A DNA stretch of 64,000 nucleotides. It comes from Hymenobacter sp. UV11. GTDB lineage: Bacteria; Bacteroidota; Bacteroidia; Cytophagales; Hymenobacteraceae. The stretch covers positions 496,001-560,000 of the forward strand of contig NZ_SRII01000001.1 in NCBI RefSeq assembly GCF_004684095.1, written 5' to 3'. Made by a program: the position numbers and the translations under genes. Shown here one piece after another: positions 1 through 7,177 of this stretch; position 1 is the first letter of the stretch, and each line of letters begins with the position of its first letter. Under the pieces are notes generated by a model. That model had not been told where the DNA came from and did not search any database. It saw nothing but the letters and a program-made list of their open reading frames with translations.

Positions 1-177
1 GGCGAAAAGAACTCGCTCCGCCCGGGCCAGCCCATCATGCTGGACGTGCCGGATGGGGTAGTGGCCGAGTTTATTACCCGTGCCAACACCCTGGGGGCGC
101 TCGTGGGGTTTGTGGTAACCGACATTTCCAATCAACCGGCCAGCGATACAGCTGCTACCATGCAACAAGCCGCTTAG
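1..177 (+). CDS. C-terminal end of an unrecognised protein (partial)
   Basis: The frame is open from the first base to a TAG at 175-177 and gives the last 58 residues of a protein whose start lies outside the window. The piece reads ...RPGQPIMLDVPDGVVAEF... and has no membrane segment. I do not recognise a domain. It ends 50 bp before the nucleotidyltransferase on the same strand, so the two may be co-transcribed. The dUTPase glycine-rich C-terminal motif, which might be expected near this envelope cluster, is absent. Confidence 0.65.
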   Translation, partial: GEKNSLRPGQPIMLDVPDGVVAEFITRANTLGALVGFVVTDISNQPASDTAATMQQAA

Positions 178-227
178 CCGTCAGCTTTTTATATTCTCAC
201 CCTAGTCTCTCTTTAACCAACACCCCC

Positions 228-1238
228 ATGAAAATCATCGTCCCGATGGCTGGTATGGGTAAGCGCATGCGCCCGCACACGCTCACCGTACCCAAACCCC
301 TGATTCCGATTGCCGGCAAGCCCATTGTGCAGCGCCTAGTTGAAGACATTGCCCGCGTGTGCGGCGAGCCTGTGACGGAAGTTGCCTTCATCATTGGCCG
401 CTTCGGCGCTGCTGTAGAAAAAAGCCTCGTGGCCATTGCTGAGTCGGTGGGCGCCAAGGGCACCATCGTGTACCAGGATGAGGCGCTGGGCACCGCCCAC
501 GCCATTTTGTGCGCCAAGGAGTCGCTGAGCGGCCCGCTGGTAGTGGCCTTTGCCGACACGCTGTTTAAGGCTGATTTTACGCTCGATAGCTCGGTGCCCG
601 GCACCATTTGGGTGCAGAAAGTAGAAGACCCACGGCCCTTTGGCGTGGTAAAGCTCAACGAGAAAGGCGAGATTACGGAGTTTGTGGAGAAGCCCGAAAC
701 CTTCGTGTCGGACCTGGCCATTATTGGCATTTACTACTTCCAGGACGGCGCCTACCTGCGCGAGGAGCTGCAATACCTGCTCGACAACGACATCAAGGAC
801 AAAGGCGAGTACCAGCTCACCAACGCCCTCGAAAACATGAAGAACAAGGGCACCGTCTTCGTGCCCGGCCAGGTAACCGAGTGGCTCGATTGCGGCAACA
901 AGGACGCTACCGTGCACACCAACCAGCGCTACCTCGAATACCTCAAGGAGCGCGGCGAAAAGCTGGTAGCCGACTCAGCCAAAATCACCAACTCGGTAAT
1001 TATCGAGCCGGTGTACATTGGCGAGAACGCCGTGATTACCAATTCGGTAGTCGGCCCGCACGTGTCATTGAGTGCCAATGCGGTGGTTGAAGACTCGCGC
1101 CTGGCCAACTCCATCGTGCAAACGGCCGCCACCGTGCGCCACGCCAACGTGGCCAATTCTATGATTGGCAACAGCGCCAGCGTGACCGGCCAGTCGGCCG
1201 ACCTGAGCGTGGGCGATTTTAATACGCTGCGCGTGTGA
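228..1238 (+). CDS. Sugar-1-phosphate nucleotidylyltransferase with beta-helix tail
   Basis: A 336-residue enzyme of the NTP_transferase family. It should join a sugar 1-phosphate to a nucleotide to give an NDP-sugar for surface polysaccharide. The nucleotide-binding signature PMAGMGKRMRPHTL is at residues 6-19, followed by KPLIPIAGKP (23-32). The substrate-loop motif LGTAHAI is near 88-94 and the metal-binding Asp is in VVAFADTLF (Asp110). From about residue 246 to the end there are short hexapeptide-like repeats (ITNSVI, VITNSV, NSMIGN), as in left-handed beta-helix tails. The RmlA-like N-terminus does not fix the sugar or nucleotide. It heads a same-strand group with the TPR protein, a DUF4292 lipoprotein and an EnvC-like protein, an arrangement I recall from other Bacteroidota. 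The ATG at 228 is the only good start. Confidence 0.9.
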   Translation: MKIIVPMAGMGKRMRPHTLTVPKPLIPIAGKPIVQRLVEDIARVCGEPVTEVAFIIGRFGAAVEKSLVAIAESVGAKGTIVYQDEALGTAHAILCAKESLSGPLVVAFADTLFKADFTLDSSVPGTIWVQKVEDPRPFGVVKLNEKGEITEFVEKPETFVSDLAIIGIYYFQDGAYLREELQYLLDNDIKDKGEYQLTNALENMKNKGTVFVPGQVTEWLDCGNKDATVHTNQRYLEYLKERGEKLVADSAKITNSVIIEPVYIGENAVITNSVVGPHVSLSANAVVEDSRLANSIVQTAATVRHANVANSMIGNSASVTGQSADLSVGDFNTLRV

Positions 1239-1262
1239 TAATTTAAGCCCTGCGTGCGTTAC

Positions 1263-1300
1263 CGAACGGCGCGGCCCCCACAGCGGGGCCGCGCCGTTCG
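1263..1300. terminator. Perfect 16-bp GC-rich hairpin between genes
   Basis: Bases 1263-1278 are the exact reverse complement of 1285-1300, with a 6-base loop. The hairpin sits 24 bp after the nucleotidyltransferase stop. There is no T-run, so it may be an attenuating or mRNA-end hairpin rather than a strong intrinsic terminator. Its right arm ends on the GTG that would be the most upstream start of the TPR gene, which argues for the ATG at 1354 or 1363 as the real start. Confidence 0.6.
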
Positions 1301-1353
1301 TGCGTAAATCCGCGTACATTCGCCCGCAGGTTTTTGGTTTATTTATTGTGCTT

Positions 1354-3186
1354 ATGTGTGCTATGCTTGTACGTTCGTTCGCGGTTGGTTTATTGCTGGT
1401 AGGTGGGTTGGCCACGGCCAGCCGGGCGCAGGGCGTTGAGCCCGCTGCGGGGGGTAGGACGGCCCCGGAAGCCACGCCTGCCAAGCTCACGCGCAAGGAG
1501 CGCCGCGAGCTGGCCCAGCGCCTCGAAATCGAGGCCAAAATGGCCGCCGCCCGCCCGCCGCTCTCGGCCAAGGAGCGCGAGCTGAGCGAGGCGCTTTATA
1601 CCGATGGCGTGAAATACGTCATCCTCGAAGACTACCCCAAGGCCCTGGAGCGGCTGCTGAAAGCCTACACGCTGATGCCCGAAAATGCAGCTGTCAACTA
1701 CAAGCTGGCCGAGGCTAACTTACTGAGTGGCAACCTGCGCGACGCCACCGGCTACGCCGAGGCCGCCGTGAAGCTCGACGCCAAAAACCCGTATTACTAC
1801 CTGCTATTGGCCCAGGCCCAGGCCAGCCAAAAGCAGTACGAAGCCGCCACCGCCACCTACGCCAGCCTGGTGAAGGATGTGCCCAACTCGGGCAGCTACT
1901 TGTTCCAATTGGCCGACCTCTACCTGGCCCAGAACAAGCTGCCCGAGGCGCTTGCGGCGCTCGATAAGGCCCAGCAGCAGTTCGGCAACGTAGACGAGAT
2001 TTCCTTCAAAAAACAGCAGATATACCTGCGTCAGAACAACCTGCCGCTGGCCTTGAAGGAAGGTGAAAACCTTATCGCGGCCAACCCCACCGAGCCGCGC
2101 TTCGTGCTGGCCCAGGCCGAGATGTACGCCGCCAACAACCGCCTGCCCGATGCCCTGCGGGTAGCCGCCCAGGCCCTGCGCCTCGACCCCGGCAACCCCT
2201 CAGCTCACCTGATACTGGCCGACGTGTACCGCCAGGAAAACCAGCCCGCCGAGGTCGAAAAGCACCTGCGCCTGGCCTTCGACAGCCCCGCGCTCGAAAT
2301 CGACCAGGAAGTACGCATTTTGGTGGGCTACATCAAGCAGCTGCCCGACCCCAAGGTGAACCAGCTGGCCCTCGACCTAGCCGCCGCCACCGTGCGCAAC
2401 CACCCGCGCGAGGCAAAAGCCTACAGCGTGGCCGCCGACGTGCAGATGCAGACCGGCCACAAAAAAGAGGCCCGCAACACCTACCTCAAAGCCCTGAAAT
2501 ACGACAAGTCCAAGTTTCAGCTCTGGCAGCAAGTGGTGCTGCTCGATGCCGAGCTAAACCAGACCGACTCGCTGCTGGTACACAGCGACCAAGGCCTGGA
2601 GCTGTTCCCCAACCAGGCGCCGCTGTGGTTTTACAATGGGGTAGGGCATTTACTCAAGAAGCAGCCCCGGCAGGCGGTGCAGTCGCTGGAGCACGGCCGC
2701 CGTCTGGCCGCTGGCAACGTGGAGCAGCAAAGCCAGTTCGACTCGCAGCTCGGCGATGCCTACCAGGAAATGAAGGAGTATGCCAAGTCGGATGCCGCCT
2801 ACGACGCGGTGCTCACCACCGACCCCAACAACTACGCAGTGCTCAACAACTACAGCTACTACCTGAGCCTGCGGGGCGAAAAGCTCGACAAGGCCAAGGA
2901 GATGGCCGGCCGCACGGTGGCCAAATTTCCCGACAACGACACCTACCTCGATACCTACGCCTGGGTGCTCTACAAGCAGAAAGACTACGCCGGCGCCCGC
3001 CCAAATCTGGAAAAAGCCAGCAAGACCACCAAAGACGCAAGCATCCTGGAGCATTACGGCGACGTACTGTGGCAACTCGGTGACCACACCGGGGCCGTGG
3101 CGGCCTGGCAGCGGGCCCGCAAAGCCGGGCCCGGCGCCTCGCCGCTGCTCGACCGCAAACTCAAAGACCAAAAATTGTATGAATAA
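1354..3186 (+). CDS. Secreted tetratricopeptide-repeat protein
   Basis: A 610-residue protein. The hydrophobic stretch FAVGLLLVGGLATASRA reads as a signal peptide, so it should act in the periplasm or at the outer membrane. The rest is almost entirely helical TPR units, for example AVNYKLAEANLLSGNLRDA, GSYLFQLADLYLAQNKLPEA and PSAHLILADVYRQENQPAE, typical of scaffold proteins. The frame is open back to a GTG at 1300, but that codon lies in a hairpin, so I start at ATG 1354 (ATG 1363 is equally possible). The stop overlaps the start of the DUF4292 lipoprotein by 8 bp, which indicates translational coupling. The molecular role is unknown; cell-envelope assembly is inferred from the neighbours. 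Confidence 0.85.
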   Translation: MCAMLVRSFAVGLLLVGGLATASRAQGVEPAAGGRTAPEATPAKLTRKERRELAQRLEIEAKMAAARPPLSAKERELSEALYTDGVKYVILEDYPKALERLLKAYTLMPENAAVNYKLAEANLLSGNLRDATGYAEAAVKLDAKNPYYYLLLAQAQASQKQYEAATATYASLVKDVPNSGSYLFQLADLYLAQNKLPEALAALDKAQQQFGNVDEISFKKQQIYLRQNNLPLALKEGENLIAANPTEPRFVLAQAEMYAANNRLPDALRVAAQALRLDPGNPSAHLILADVYRQENQPAEVEKHLRLAFDSPALEIDQEVRILVGYIKQLPDPKVNQLALDLAAATVRNHPREAKAYSVAADVQMQTGHKKEARNTYLKALKYDKSKFQLWQQVVLLDAELNQTDSLLVHSDQGLELFPNQAPLWFYNGVGHLLKKQPRQAVQSLEHGRRLAAGNVEQQSQFDSQLGDAYQEMKEYAKSDAAYDAVLTTDPNNYAVLNNYSYYLSLRGEKLDKAKEMAGRTVAKFPDNDTYLDTYAWVLYKQKDYAGARPNLEKASKTTKDASILEHYGDVLWQLGDHTGAVAAWQRARKAGPGASPLLDRKLKDQKLYE

Positions 3187-3976
3187 ATCTGCGCTGCTAC
3201 TGGCCGGGCTAGCCCTGGCGGGCTGCCACCGCGCCGTTTCCACCAAGTCGGGCTCCGTCACGGCCGGCACCTCGACGCCCGTGGCCGAAACCGTGGTGAC
3301 GCCGGCCGGCGTAAAGGCCACCAATACCAGTTTTCAGTACCTGAACGGCCACGGCAAGGTGCACTTCAAGGCGAAGGATTCGGAGCAGTCGGCCAACTTT
3401 GCGCTGCGCGTGCGGCGCGACTCGGCCATCTGGCTTTCGGGCTCGCTGCTGGGCATTGAGGGGGTAAGGGCCCTGCTCACGCCCGATTCGGTGCGGGTAG
3501 TGAACCGCCTGAAAAAGACCTACTTCGCCGGCGACTACGCCTACCTGAGCCAGCTGCTGAACGTGCCCGTCACCTACCGCCAGATGCAGGACATCTTACT
3601 CGGCGACTACCAGGAGGCCCCCAAGGGTGCCCTGCCCGTGCTCAAGAAGGAGGGCGACAACCAGGCCGTGAGCTACCCCCAGGCGCCGCTCATCATCGAG
3701 CAGCTGCTGAGCCTGAGCACCGGCCGCCTCCAGCAATTGAAAGTGAGTGAGAGCGCTGCCCAGCGCAGCCTCACCGTGGGCTACGCCGACTTCCAGAAGC
3801 CCAGCGGCGCCGACCTGCCCTTCGCCTTCACCACCACCGTGCTGGGCCAGCAGGGCGGCACCGAAAGCACCACCGCCACCCTCAACTACCAAAAAGTAGA
3901 AGTCGGCGCGGGCCACCTCGATTTCCCCTTCAGCGTGCCCAAAGGCTACGCCAAGCAGACCAAGGTGAAAAAGTAG
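3179..3976 (+). CDS. DUF4292 family lipoprotein
   Basis: A 265-residue protein starting at the ATG that overlaps the TPR stop. The N-terminus MNKSALLLAGLALAGC is a lipoprotein signal with lipobox LALAGC (Cys16). The body matches the DUF4292 pattern as I know it: YLNGHGKVHFKAKDSEQSA, then DSAIWLSGSLLGIEGVRALL, then RLKKTYFAGDYAYLSQLL. This Bacteroidota family resembles LolA/LolB-type lipid-binding folds, so a role in lipoprotein or lipid handling in the periplasm is possible, but that is inference. The conserved order TPR - DUF4292 - M23 peptidase supports an envelope role. An upstream in-frame start at 3080 would lie deep in the TPR gene and is rejected. Confidence 0.85.
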   Translation: MNKSALLLAGLALAGCHRAVSTKSGSVTAGTSTPVAETVVTPAGVKATNTSFQYLNGHGKVHFKAKDSEQSANFALRVRRDSAIWLSGSLLGIEGVRALLTPDSVRVVNRLKKTYFAGDYAYLSQLLNVPVTYRQMQDILLGDYQEAPKGALPVLKKEGDNQAVSYPQAPLIIEQLLSLSTGRLQQLKVSESAAQRSLTVGYADFQKPSGADLPFAFTTTVLGQQGGTESTTATLNYQKVEVGAGHLDFPFSVPKGYAKQTKVKK

Positions 3977-4055
3977 GGGGTAGGGAATACTCTTCTAAAT
4001 AGCTCTCTCTTTTGCCCTAAGCTCGCCTTTATGCGAGTAAGGGCAGAAGGGAGAG

Positions 4056-4607
4056 TTATAGTTGGTAGTCGAAGCGGCCTTGCGTGGCTTTGATAGTATC
4101 ACAGCCGGGCTGATAAAGCTTGAAATTGAACGTGCCCGCGATGATGCCGGCTTTCTGGTCTAGCCGGGTAACAGTAAGCTGACCATCCATAGAAAAATTG
4201 CTTTTGATGTAGTAGCCGTACTCTTGGCAGTTACCATTAATTCCTGAGTTATAATAGGCCCCTGCCGGCCCGTTATTGTCAAAGTTATATACACCTGTCT
4301 TGTTGACAGAAGTGCTGCTAATTAAGAAATACTGATTTGTACCTGCCGATGGAATAAGTCGGTATACCCTGATTGCCAAGTTGCCACCAGCATAACCGGA
4401 GTCATAAGTAGTGATAAAATTAGGCTTACCATCATAGCCGCTAGGGGTCCAGGGCTGTCCATTGAGCAGGCAGCCAAAGGTGCCCGCGCCAGTCTGGGTA
4501 GCGGGCGGCAGTTGGTCTTCGGGCTTGGCTGGGCCGGAGTCGCTTTTCTTGCACTGGCTCAGGCTCAGCAGGGCGGCCAGTAGCAGGGGGGTAGGGAGCA
4601 GGCGCAT
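4056..4607 (-). CDS. Small DUF6252-like lipoprotein
   Basis: A 183-residue protein with signal and lipobox LLSLSQC (Cys19) followed by KKSDSG, a charged and serine-rich spacer usual for surface lipoproteins of Bacteroidota. The mature part begins FGCLLNGQPWTPSG and ends AGTFNFKLYQPGCDTI...GRFDYQL. This is the layout of small DUF6252-type beta-rich lipoproteins (a Cys-x-x-NG-x-x-W start and a terminal GxFD). The function of the family is unknown. It lies antisense within the otherwise same-strand envelope cluster and looks like a later insertion between the DUF4292 gene and the EnvC-like gene. The codon choice is less GC-rich than its neighbours (runs such as aattaagaaatactg), consistent with separate origin. 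Confidence 0.75.
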   Translation of the reverse strand: MRLLPTPLLLAALLSLSQCKKSDSGPAKPEDQLPPATQTGAGTFGCLLNGQPWTPSGYDGKPNFITTYDSGYAGGNLAIRVYRLIPSAGTNQYFLISSTSVNKTGVYNFDNNGPAGAYYNSGINGNCQEYGYYIKSNFSMDGQLTVTRLDQKAGIIAGTFNFKLYQPGCDTIKATQGRFDYQL

Positions 4608-4925
4608 GAGGCAGGAAGAGCGTTTGAGCAGAAATGCTGAGCCAAACTAGTTCAGCCTAGCCAAGCGGCGCAAGCCGAAATTGCAGCTAATTAGACTTTT
4701 GACAAGTCAGAATAGACGCTCCACTCTGACTGAGAAAAAGCCTTGGCATAGCTTTAGGTCAGGAAATAATTGCGGCTAAAAGTGACTTTGCAAATAGTAT
4801 AAATAAGCAGCAATAGCTGCGTTGGCGCTCCGTAACCAGGCTGGTTCGCGCGGCGGCCCGGATAAGCCCGGCATTCGTGCGTTATTTTGTGGGGCGGTGG
4901 CCTGCCCGCCGCGCCCGCTTTGTTT
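4608..4925. other. Divergent intergenic region
   Basis: About 320 bases between the divergently transcribed lipoprotein and EnvC-like genes. The part from 4680 to 4810 is AT-richer than its surroundings and must hold promoters for both directions. A TGACTTTGC near 4782-4790 resembles a Bacteroidota -7 box for the rightward gene, without a clear -33 TTG at normal spacing. I see no gene, RNA or repeat here. Confidence 0.4.
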
Positions 4926-6413
4926 GTGACTTTTCTCCTACCCCTTCTGTTGCGGCGCATTGGGCCGGCCCTGCTGCTGCTGGCGCTGCTGGCGCCGCCT
5001 GCCGTGGCCCAGCGCCGTCGCCCGGCCAAAAAGCCCGCCCGCTCGGCCAAGCCGGCCCGCGCCCCGCGCCCGGCCCGCAAGGCGGCGCGCCCTACCCCCC
5101 GCCCGCGCGGCAAGAGCAAGGCCCAGCTGGAGCGCGAGCGCCAGGCCAACCTAGCGCGCATTGCGGAGGCGGGCCAGGTACTGACCCAAACCACCCAGAA
5201 GAAGCAAGCGTCGCTGGGCCAACTCAACGTCATCAAGGAAAAGCTGACGGTGAAGCAGGGCCAGATTCAGCACATCTCGACCCAGCTGCAGGGCATCGAA
5301 ACCAATGTGCACCAGACCGTGAAGCAGGTGCTGAGTACCCAGGAGCAGCTGGCGCGCCTTAAGGCCGAGTACGGCCGCCTGCTTTACACGGCCGCCAAAA
5401 CGAGCGGCGGCTTCAACCAGCTCATGTTCCTGTTCGCGGCCGAGTCGTTCAACCAGTTTGTGCTGCGGCTGCGCTACGTGCGCCAGTACACCGAGGAGCG
5501 CCAGCACCAGGCCCTGCGCATCCTGGGCGCCCAGCAGCAGCTGAGCCACGAGCTCGACGGCCTCACGCAGCAGCGTCAGCGCCAGAAGAGCCTGCTCACC
5601 AATCAATTAGTGGAGAGCCGCAATCTGCAAGGCCTCAAGCAGGAGCAGGATGAAGTAGTGCAGCAGCTGAGCCAGCAGGAGCAGGGGCTGCGCCAGGAGC
5701 TGGCCCAGCGCCAGCAGGCCGTGGCCCGCCTCGACGACCTCATTGCCCAGCGCGTGCGCGAAGAAATAGCCCGCGCCGCCCGCGAGGCCCGCCTGGCTGC
5801 GGCGGCGGCCAAGCGTCGCGCCGACCGCGCCGAGGCCGCCGCCCGCCGCCGCCGCGCTACCCCCACCCGCCACGACGAAGCCACCGCCAGCGCCGCCGAT
5901 GATGATGCCGGCGCCAACCCCGAAAACGACGCGCCCGAAGAAACCAGCGCCGACCGCCGCGCCAGCCGCGTGGCCCTCACCCCCGAAACGGCCATGCTCT
6001 CGTCGGGCTTTGCCGGCAACCGGGGGCGGCTGCCCTGGCCGGTGGCCCACGGCTTCGTGGCCCAGCACTTTGGCCGGCACCCGCACCCGGTGCTGCGCCA
6101 CGTCACGGTCGATAACCGGGGCGTTGATATCCAAACTAATAACGGCGAGCCGGTGCGCTCCGTGTTTGCGGGCCGGGTGCTCACCGTGGCCCAGGTGCCG
6201 GGCATGAACACCATCGTCATGATTCAGCACGGCGAGTACTTCACGGTGTATGCCAAGCTGCGCTCGGTGAGCGTGCACGAGGGCCAGCAGGTGAGCGCCC
6301 GCGAAGAAATCGGCACGGCAGCCCTCGACGCGGATGGCACCGCGCAGGTACAGTTTCAGGTGTGGCGCAACTCCGCTAACCTCAACCCCGAGAGTTGGTT
6401 GGGGCGGAAGTAG
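4926..6413 (+). CDS. EnvC-like protein with degenerate LytM (M23) domain
   Basis: About 495 residues: signal peptide (RRIGPALLLLALLAPPAVAQ), a basic Ala/Pro/Lys/Arg stretch, long coiled coils (from QLERERQANLARI to ARAAREARLAAAAAKRR), an acidic linker, and a C-terminal LytM-like domain (roughly the last 130 residues). The zinc ligands of active M23 enzymes are missing: the HxxxD motif reads NRGVD, and the closing HxH reads QVQ in AQVQFQVWR, while HGEYFTVYAKL is kept. This is the EnvC pattern: a non-catalytic LytM domain on coiled coils that activates periplasmic amidases at the division site. There is no ATG start: TTG 4887, GTG 4926 and TTG 4950 are all in frame, and I choose GTG 4926 with modest confidence. 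It follows the nucleotidyltransferase-TPR-DUF4292 group. Confidence 0.8.
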   Translation: MTFLLPLLLRRIGPALLLLALLAPPAVAQRRRPAKKPARSAKPARAPRPARKAARPTPRPRGKSKAQLERERQANLARIAEAGQVLTQTTQKKQASLGQLNVIKEKLTVKQGQIQHISTQLQGIETNVHQTVKQVLSTQEQLARLKAEYGRLLYTAAKTSGGFNQLMFLFAAESFNQFVLRLRYVRQYTEERQHQALRILGAQQQLSHELDGLTQQRQRQKSLLTNQLVESRNLQGLKQEQDEVVQQLSQQEQGLRQELAQRQQAVARLDDLIAQRVREEIARAAREARLAAAAAKRRADRAEAAARRRRATPTRHDEATASAADDDAGANPENDAPEETSADRRASRVALTPETAMLSSGFAGNRGRLPWPVAHGFVAQHFGRHPHPVLRHVTVDNRGVDIQTNNGEPVRSVFAGRVLTVAQVPGMNTIVMIQHGEYFTVYAKLRSVSVHEGQQVSAREEIGTAALDADGTAQVQFQVWRNSANLNPESWLGRK

Positions 6414-6437
6414 GGGGGGTAGGGAACAAAATCGTCT

Positions 6438-6550
6438 GTCATTGCGAGCGCAACGAAGTGGAGCGCGGCAATCTTTCCTACACGTTGGAGTTACTATCAC
6501 AACGTTAAAGGAAAGATTGCCGCGCTCCACTTCGTTGCGCTCGCAATGAC
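6438..6550. repeat. Family A long palindrome, copy A1
   Basis: Two perfect 42-bp inverted arms (6438-6479 and 6509-6550) around a 29-base loop. The outer sequence is GTCATTGCGAGCGCAACGAA. The loop is nearly the reverse complement of the loop in copy A2 (27 of 29 bases), so A1 and A2 are inverted copies flanking the cytosine deaminase gene. It sits 24 bp after the EnvC-like stop and 12 bp beyond the deaminase stop, so it could also end transcription from both sides. Confidence 0.9.
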
Positions 6551-6562
6551 AAACGGGGCTTA

Positions 6563-6997
6563 TTACAGCTCCATAATATCCTCGTTCCAGAGCGCTGGCT
6601 CGGCCTCAATAAACTCGCGCATCAGTTCGATGCACTCGGGCGAGTTGAGGATTTCGACCTCCACGCCGTGCGCCTGCAGAAACTCCAGCGACTCGCCGAA
6701 GGTCTGGGCCTCGCCCACTACCACTTTGGGGATTTTAAACTGCACGATGGTGCCGGCGCACATGTAGCAGGGCATCAGCGTGGTATAGAGCACCGTGTCG
6801 CGGTAGGTGCGCTGGCGGCCGGCGTTGCGCAGGGCGTCCATTTCGCCGTGGGCGATGGGGTCGAGGTCCTGCACGCGCTTGTTGTGGCCGCGGCCCACGA
6901 TGTCGTCGCCGCGCCGCAGCACCGAGCCAATCGGGATGCCGCCCTCGCGGCGGCCCTGGCGCGCCTCGTCGATGGCGGCTTGCATGAAAGTATCCAT
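6563..6997 (-). CDS. Yeast-type cytosine deaminase-like nucleobase deaminase
   Basis: A 144-residue zinc deaminase of the cytidine/deoxycytidylate deaminase superfamily. Zinc and catalytic motifs: HGE (His50, Glu52) and PCYMC (Cys77, Cys80). From memory the whole length follows the yeast cytosine deaminase Fcy1: EGGIPIG (18-24), GRGHN (35-39), TYRDTVLYTTL (64-74), IPKVVVGE (89-96), and the tail EFIEAEPALWNEDI. The likely reaction is cytosine to uracil, feeding pyrimidine salvage; guanine or another base cannot be excluded. I use ATG 6997. An upstream in-frame start at 7075 would lie within palindrome A2. The gene is framed by inverted palindromes A1 and A2 and shares no operon with its neighbours. 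It differs clearly from the TadA-type deaminase at 62.1-62.6 kb. Confidence 0.85.
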   Translation of the reverse strand: MDTFMQAAIDEARQGRREGGIPIGSVLRRGDDIVGRGHNKRVQDLDPIAHGEMDALRNAGRQRTYRDTVLYTTLMPCYMCAGTIVQFKIPKVVVGEAQTFGESLEFLQAHGVEVEILNSPECIELMREFIEAEPALWNEDIMEL

Positions 6998-7038
6998 TTT
7001 ATGTGTTTGGTTTGTTGTTGTGAGTTGATTGTTAATAG

Positions 7039-7157
7039 TTTGTCCTTGCGAGCGCAACGAAGTGGAGCGCGGCAATCTTTCCTTTGACGTTGTGATAGTA
7101 ACTCAAACGTGTAGGAAGGATTGCCGCGCTCCACTTCGTTGCGCTCGCAAGGACAAA
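7039..7157. repeat. Family A long palindrome, copy A2
   Basis: Inverted arms of 45 bp (7039-7083 and 7113-7157) with one mismatch and a 29-base loop. It is the inverted partner of A1. Its outermost bases read TTTGTCCTTGCGAGCGCAAC; A1 has CATTGCG where this copy has CCTTGCG, and both arms changed together, as expected if pairing is maintained. It lies between the start of the deaminase and the stop of the beta-propeller protein. Confidence 0.9.
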
Positions 7158-7177
7158 CGGCAATAAGTTAAACAAAC

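Noticed and set aside
1300..1353. GTG start for the TPR protein
   Set aside because: The GTG overlaps the end of a perfect hairpin and would put 18 residues in front of the signal peptide; ATG 1354 or 1363 fits better.
6546..6767. Small rightward frame beginning MTNGAYYSS
   Set aside because: It begins in palindrome A1 with the same ATG-ACA as the ydjC-like gene, but it runs antisense through the deaminase gene and has no recognisable pattern.
6438..7157. Insertion sequence around the cytosine deaminase
   Set aside because: The enclosed gene is not a transposase and I see no clear target-site duplication; I report the inverted palindromes without calling an IS.
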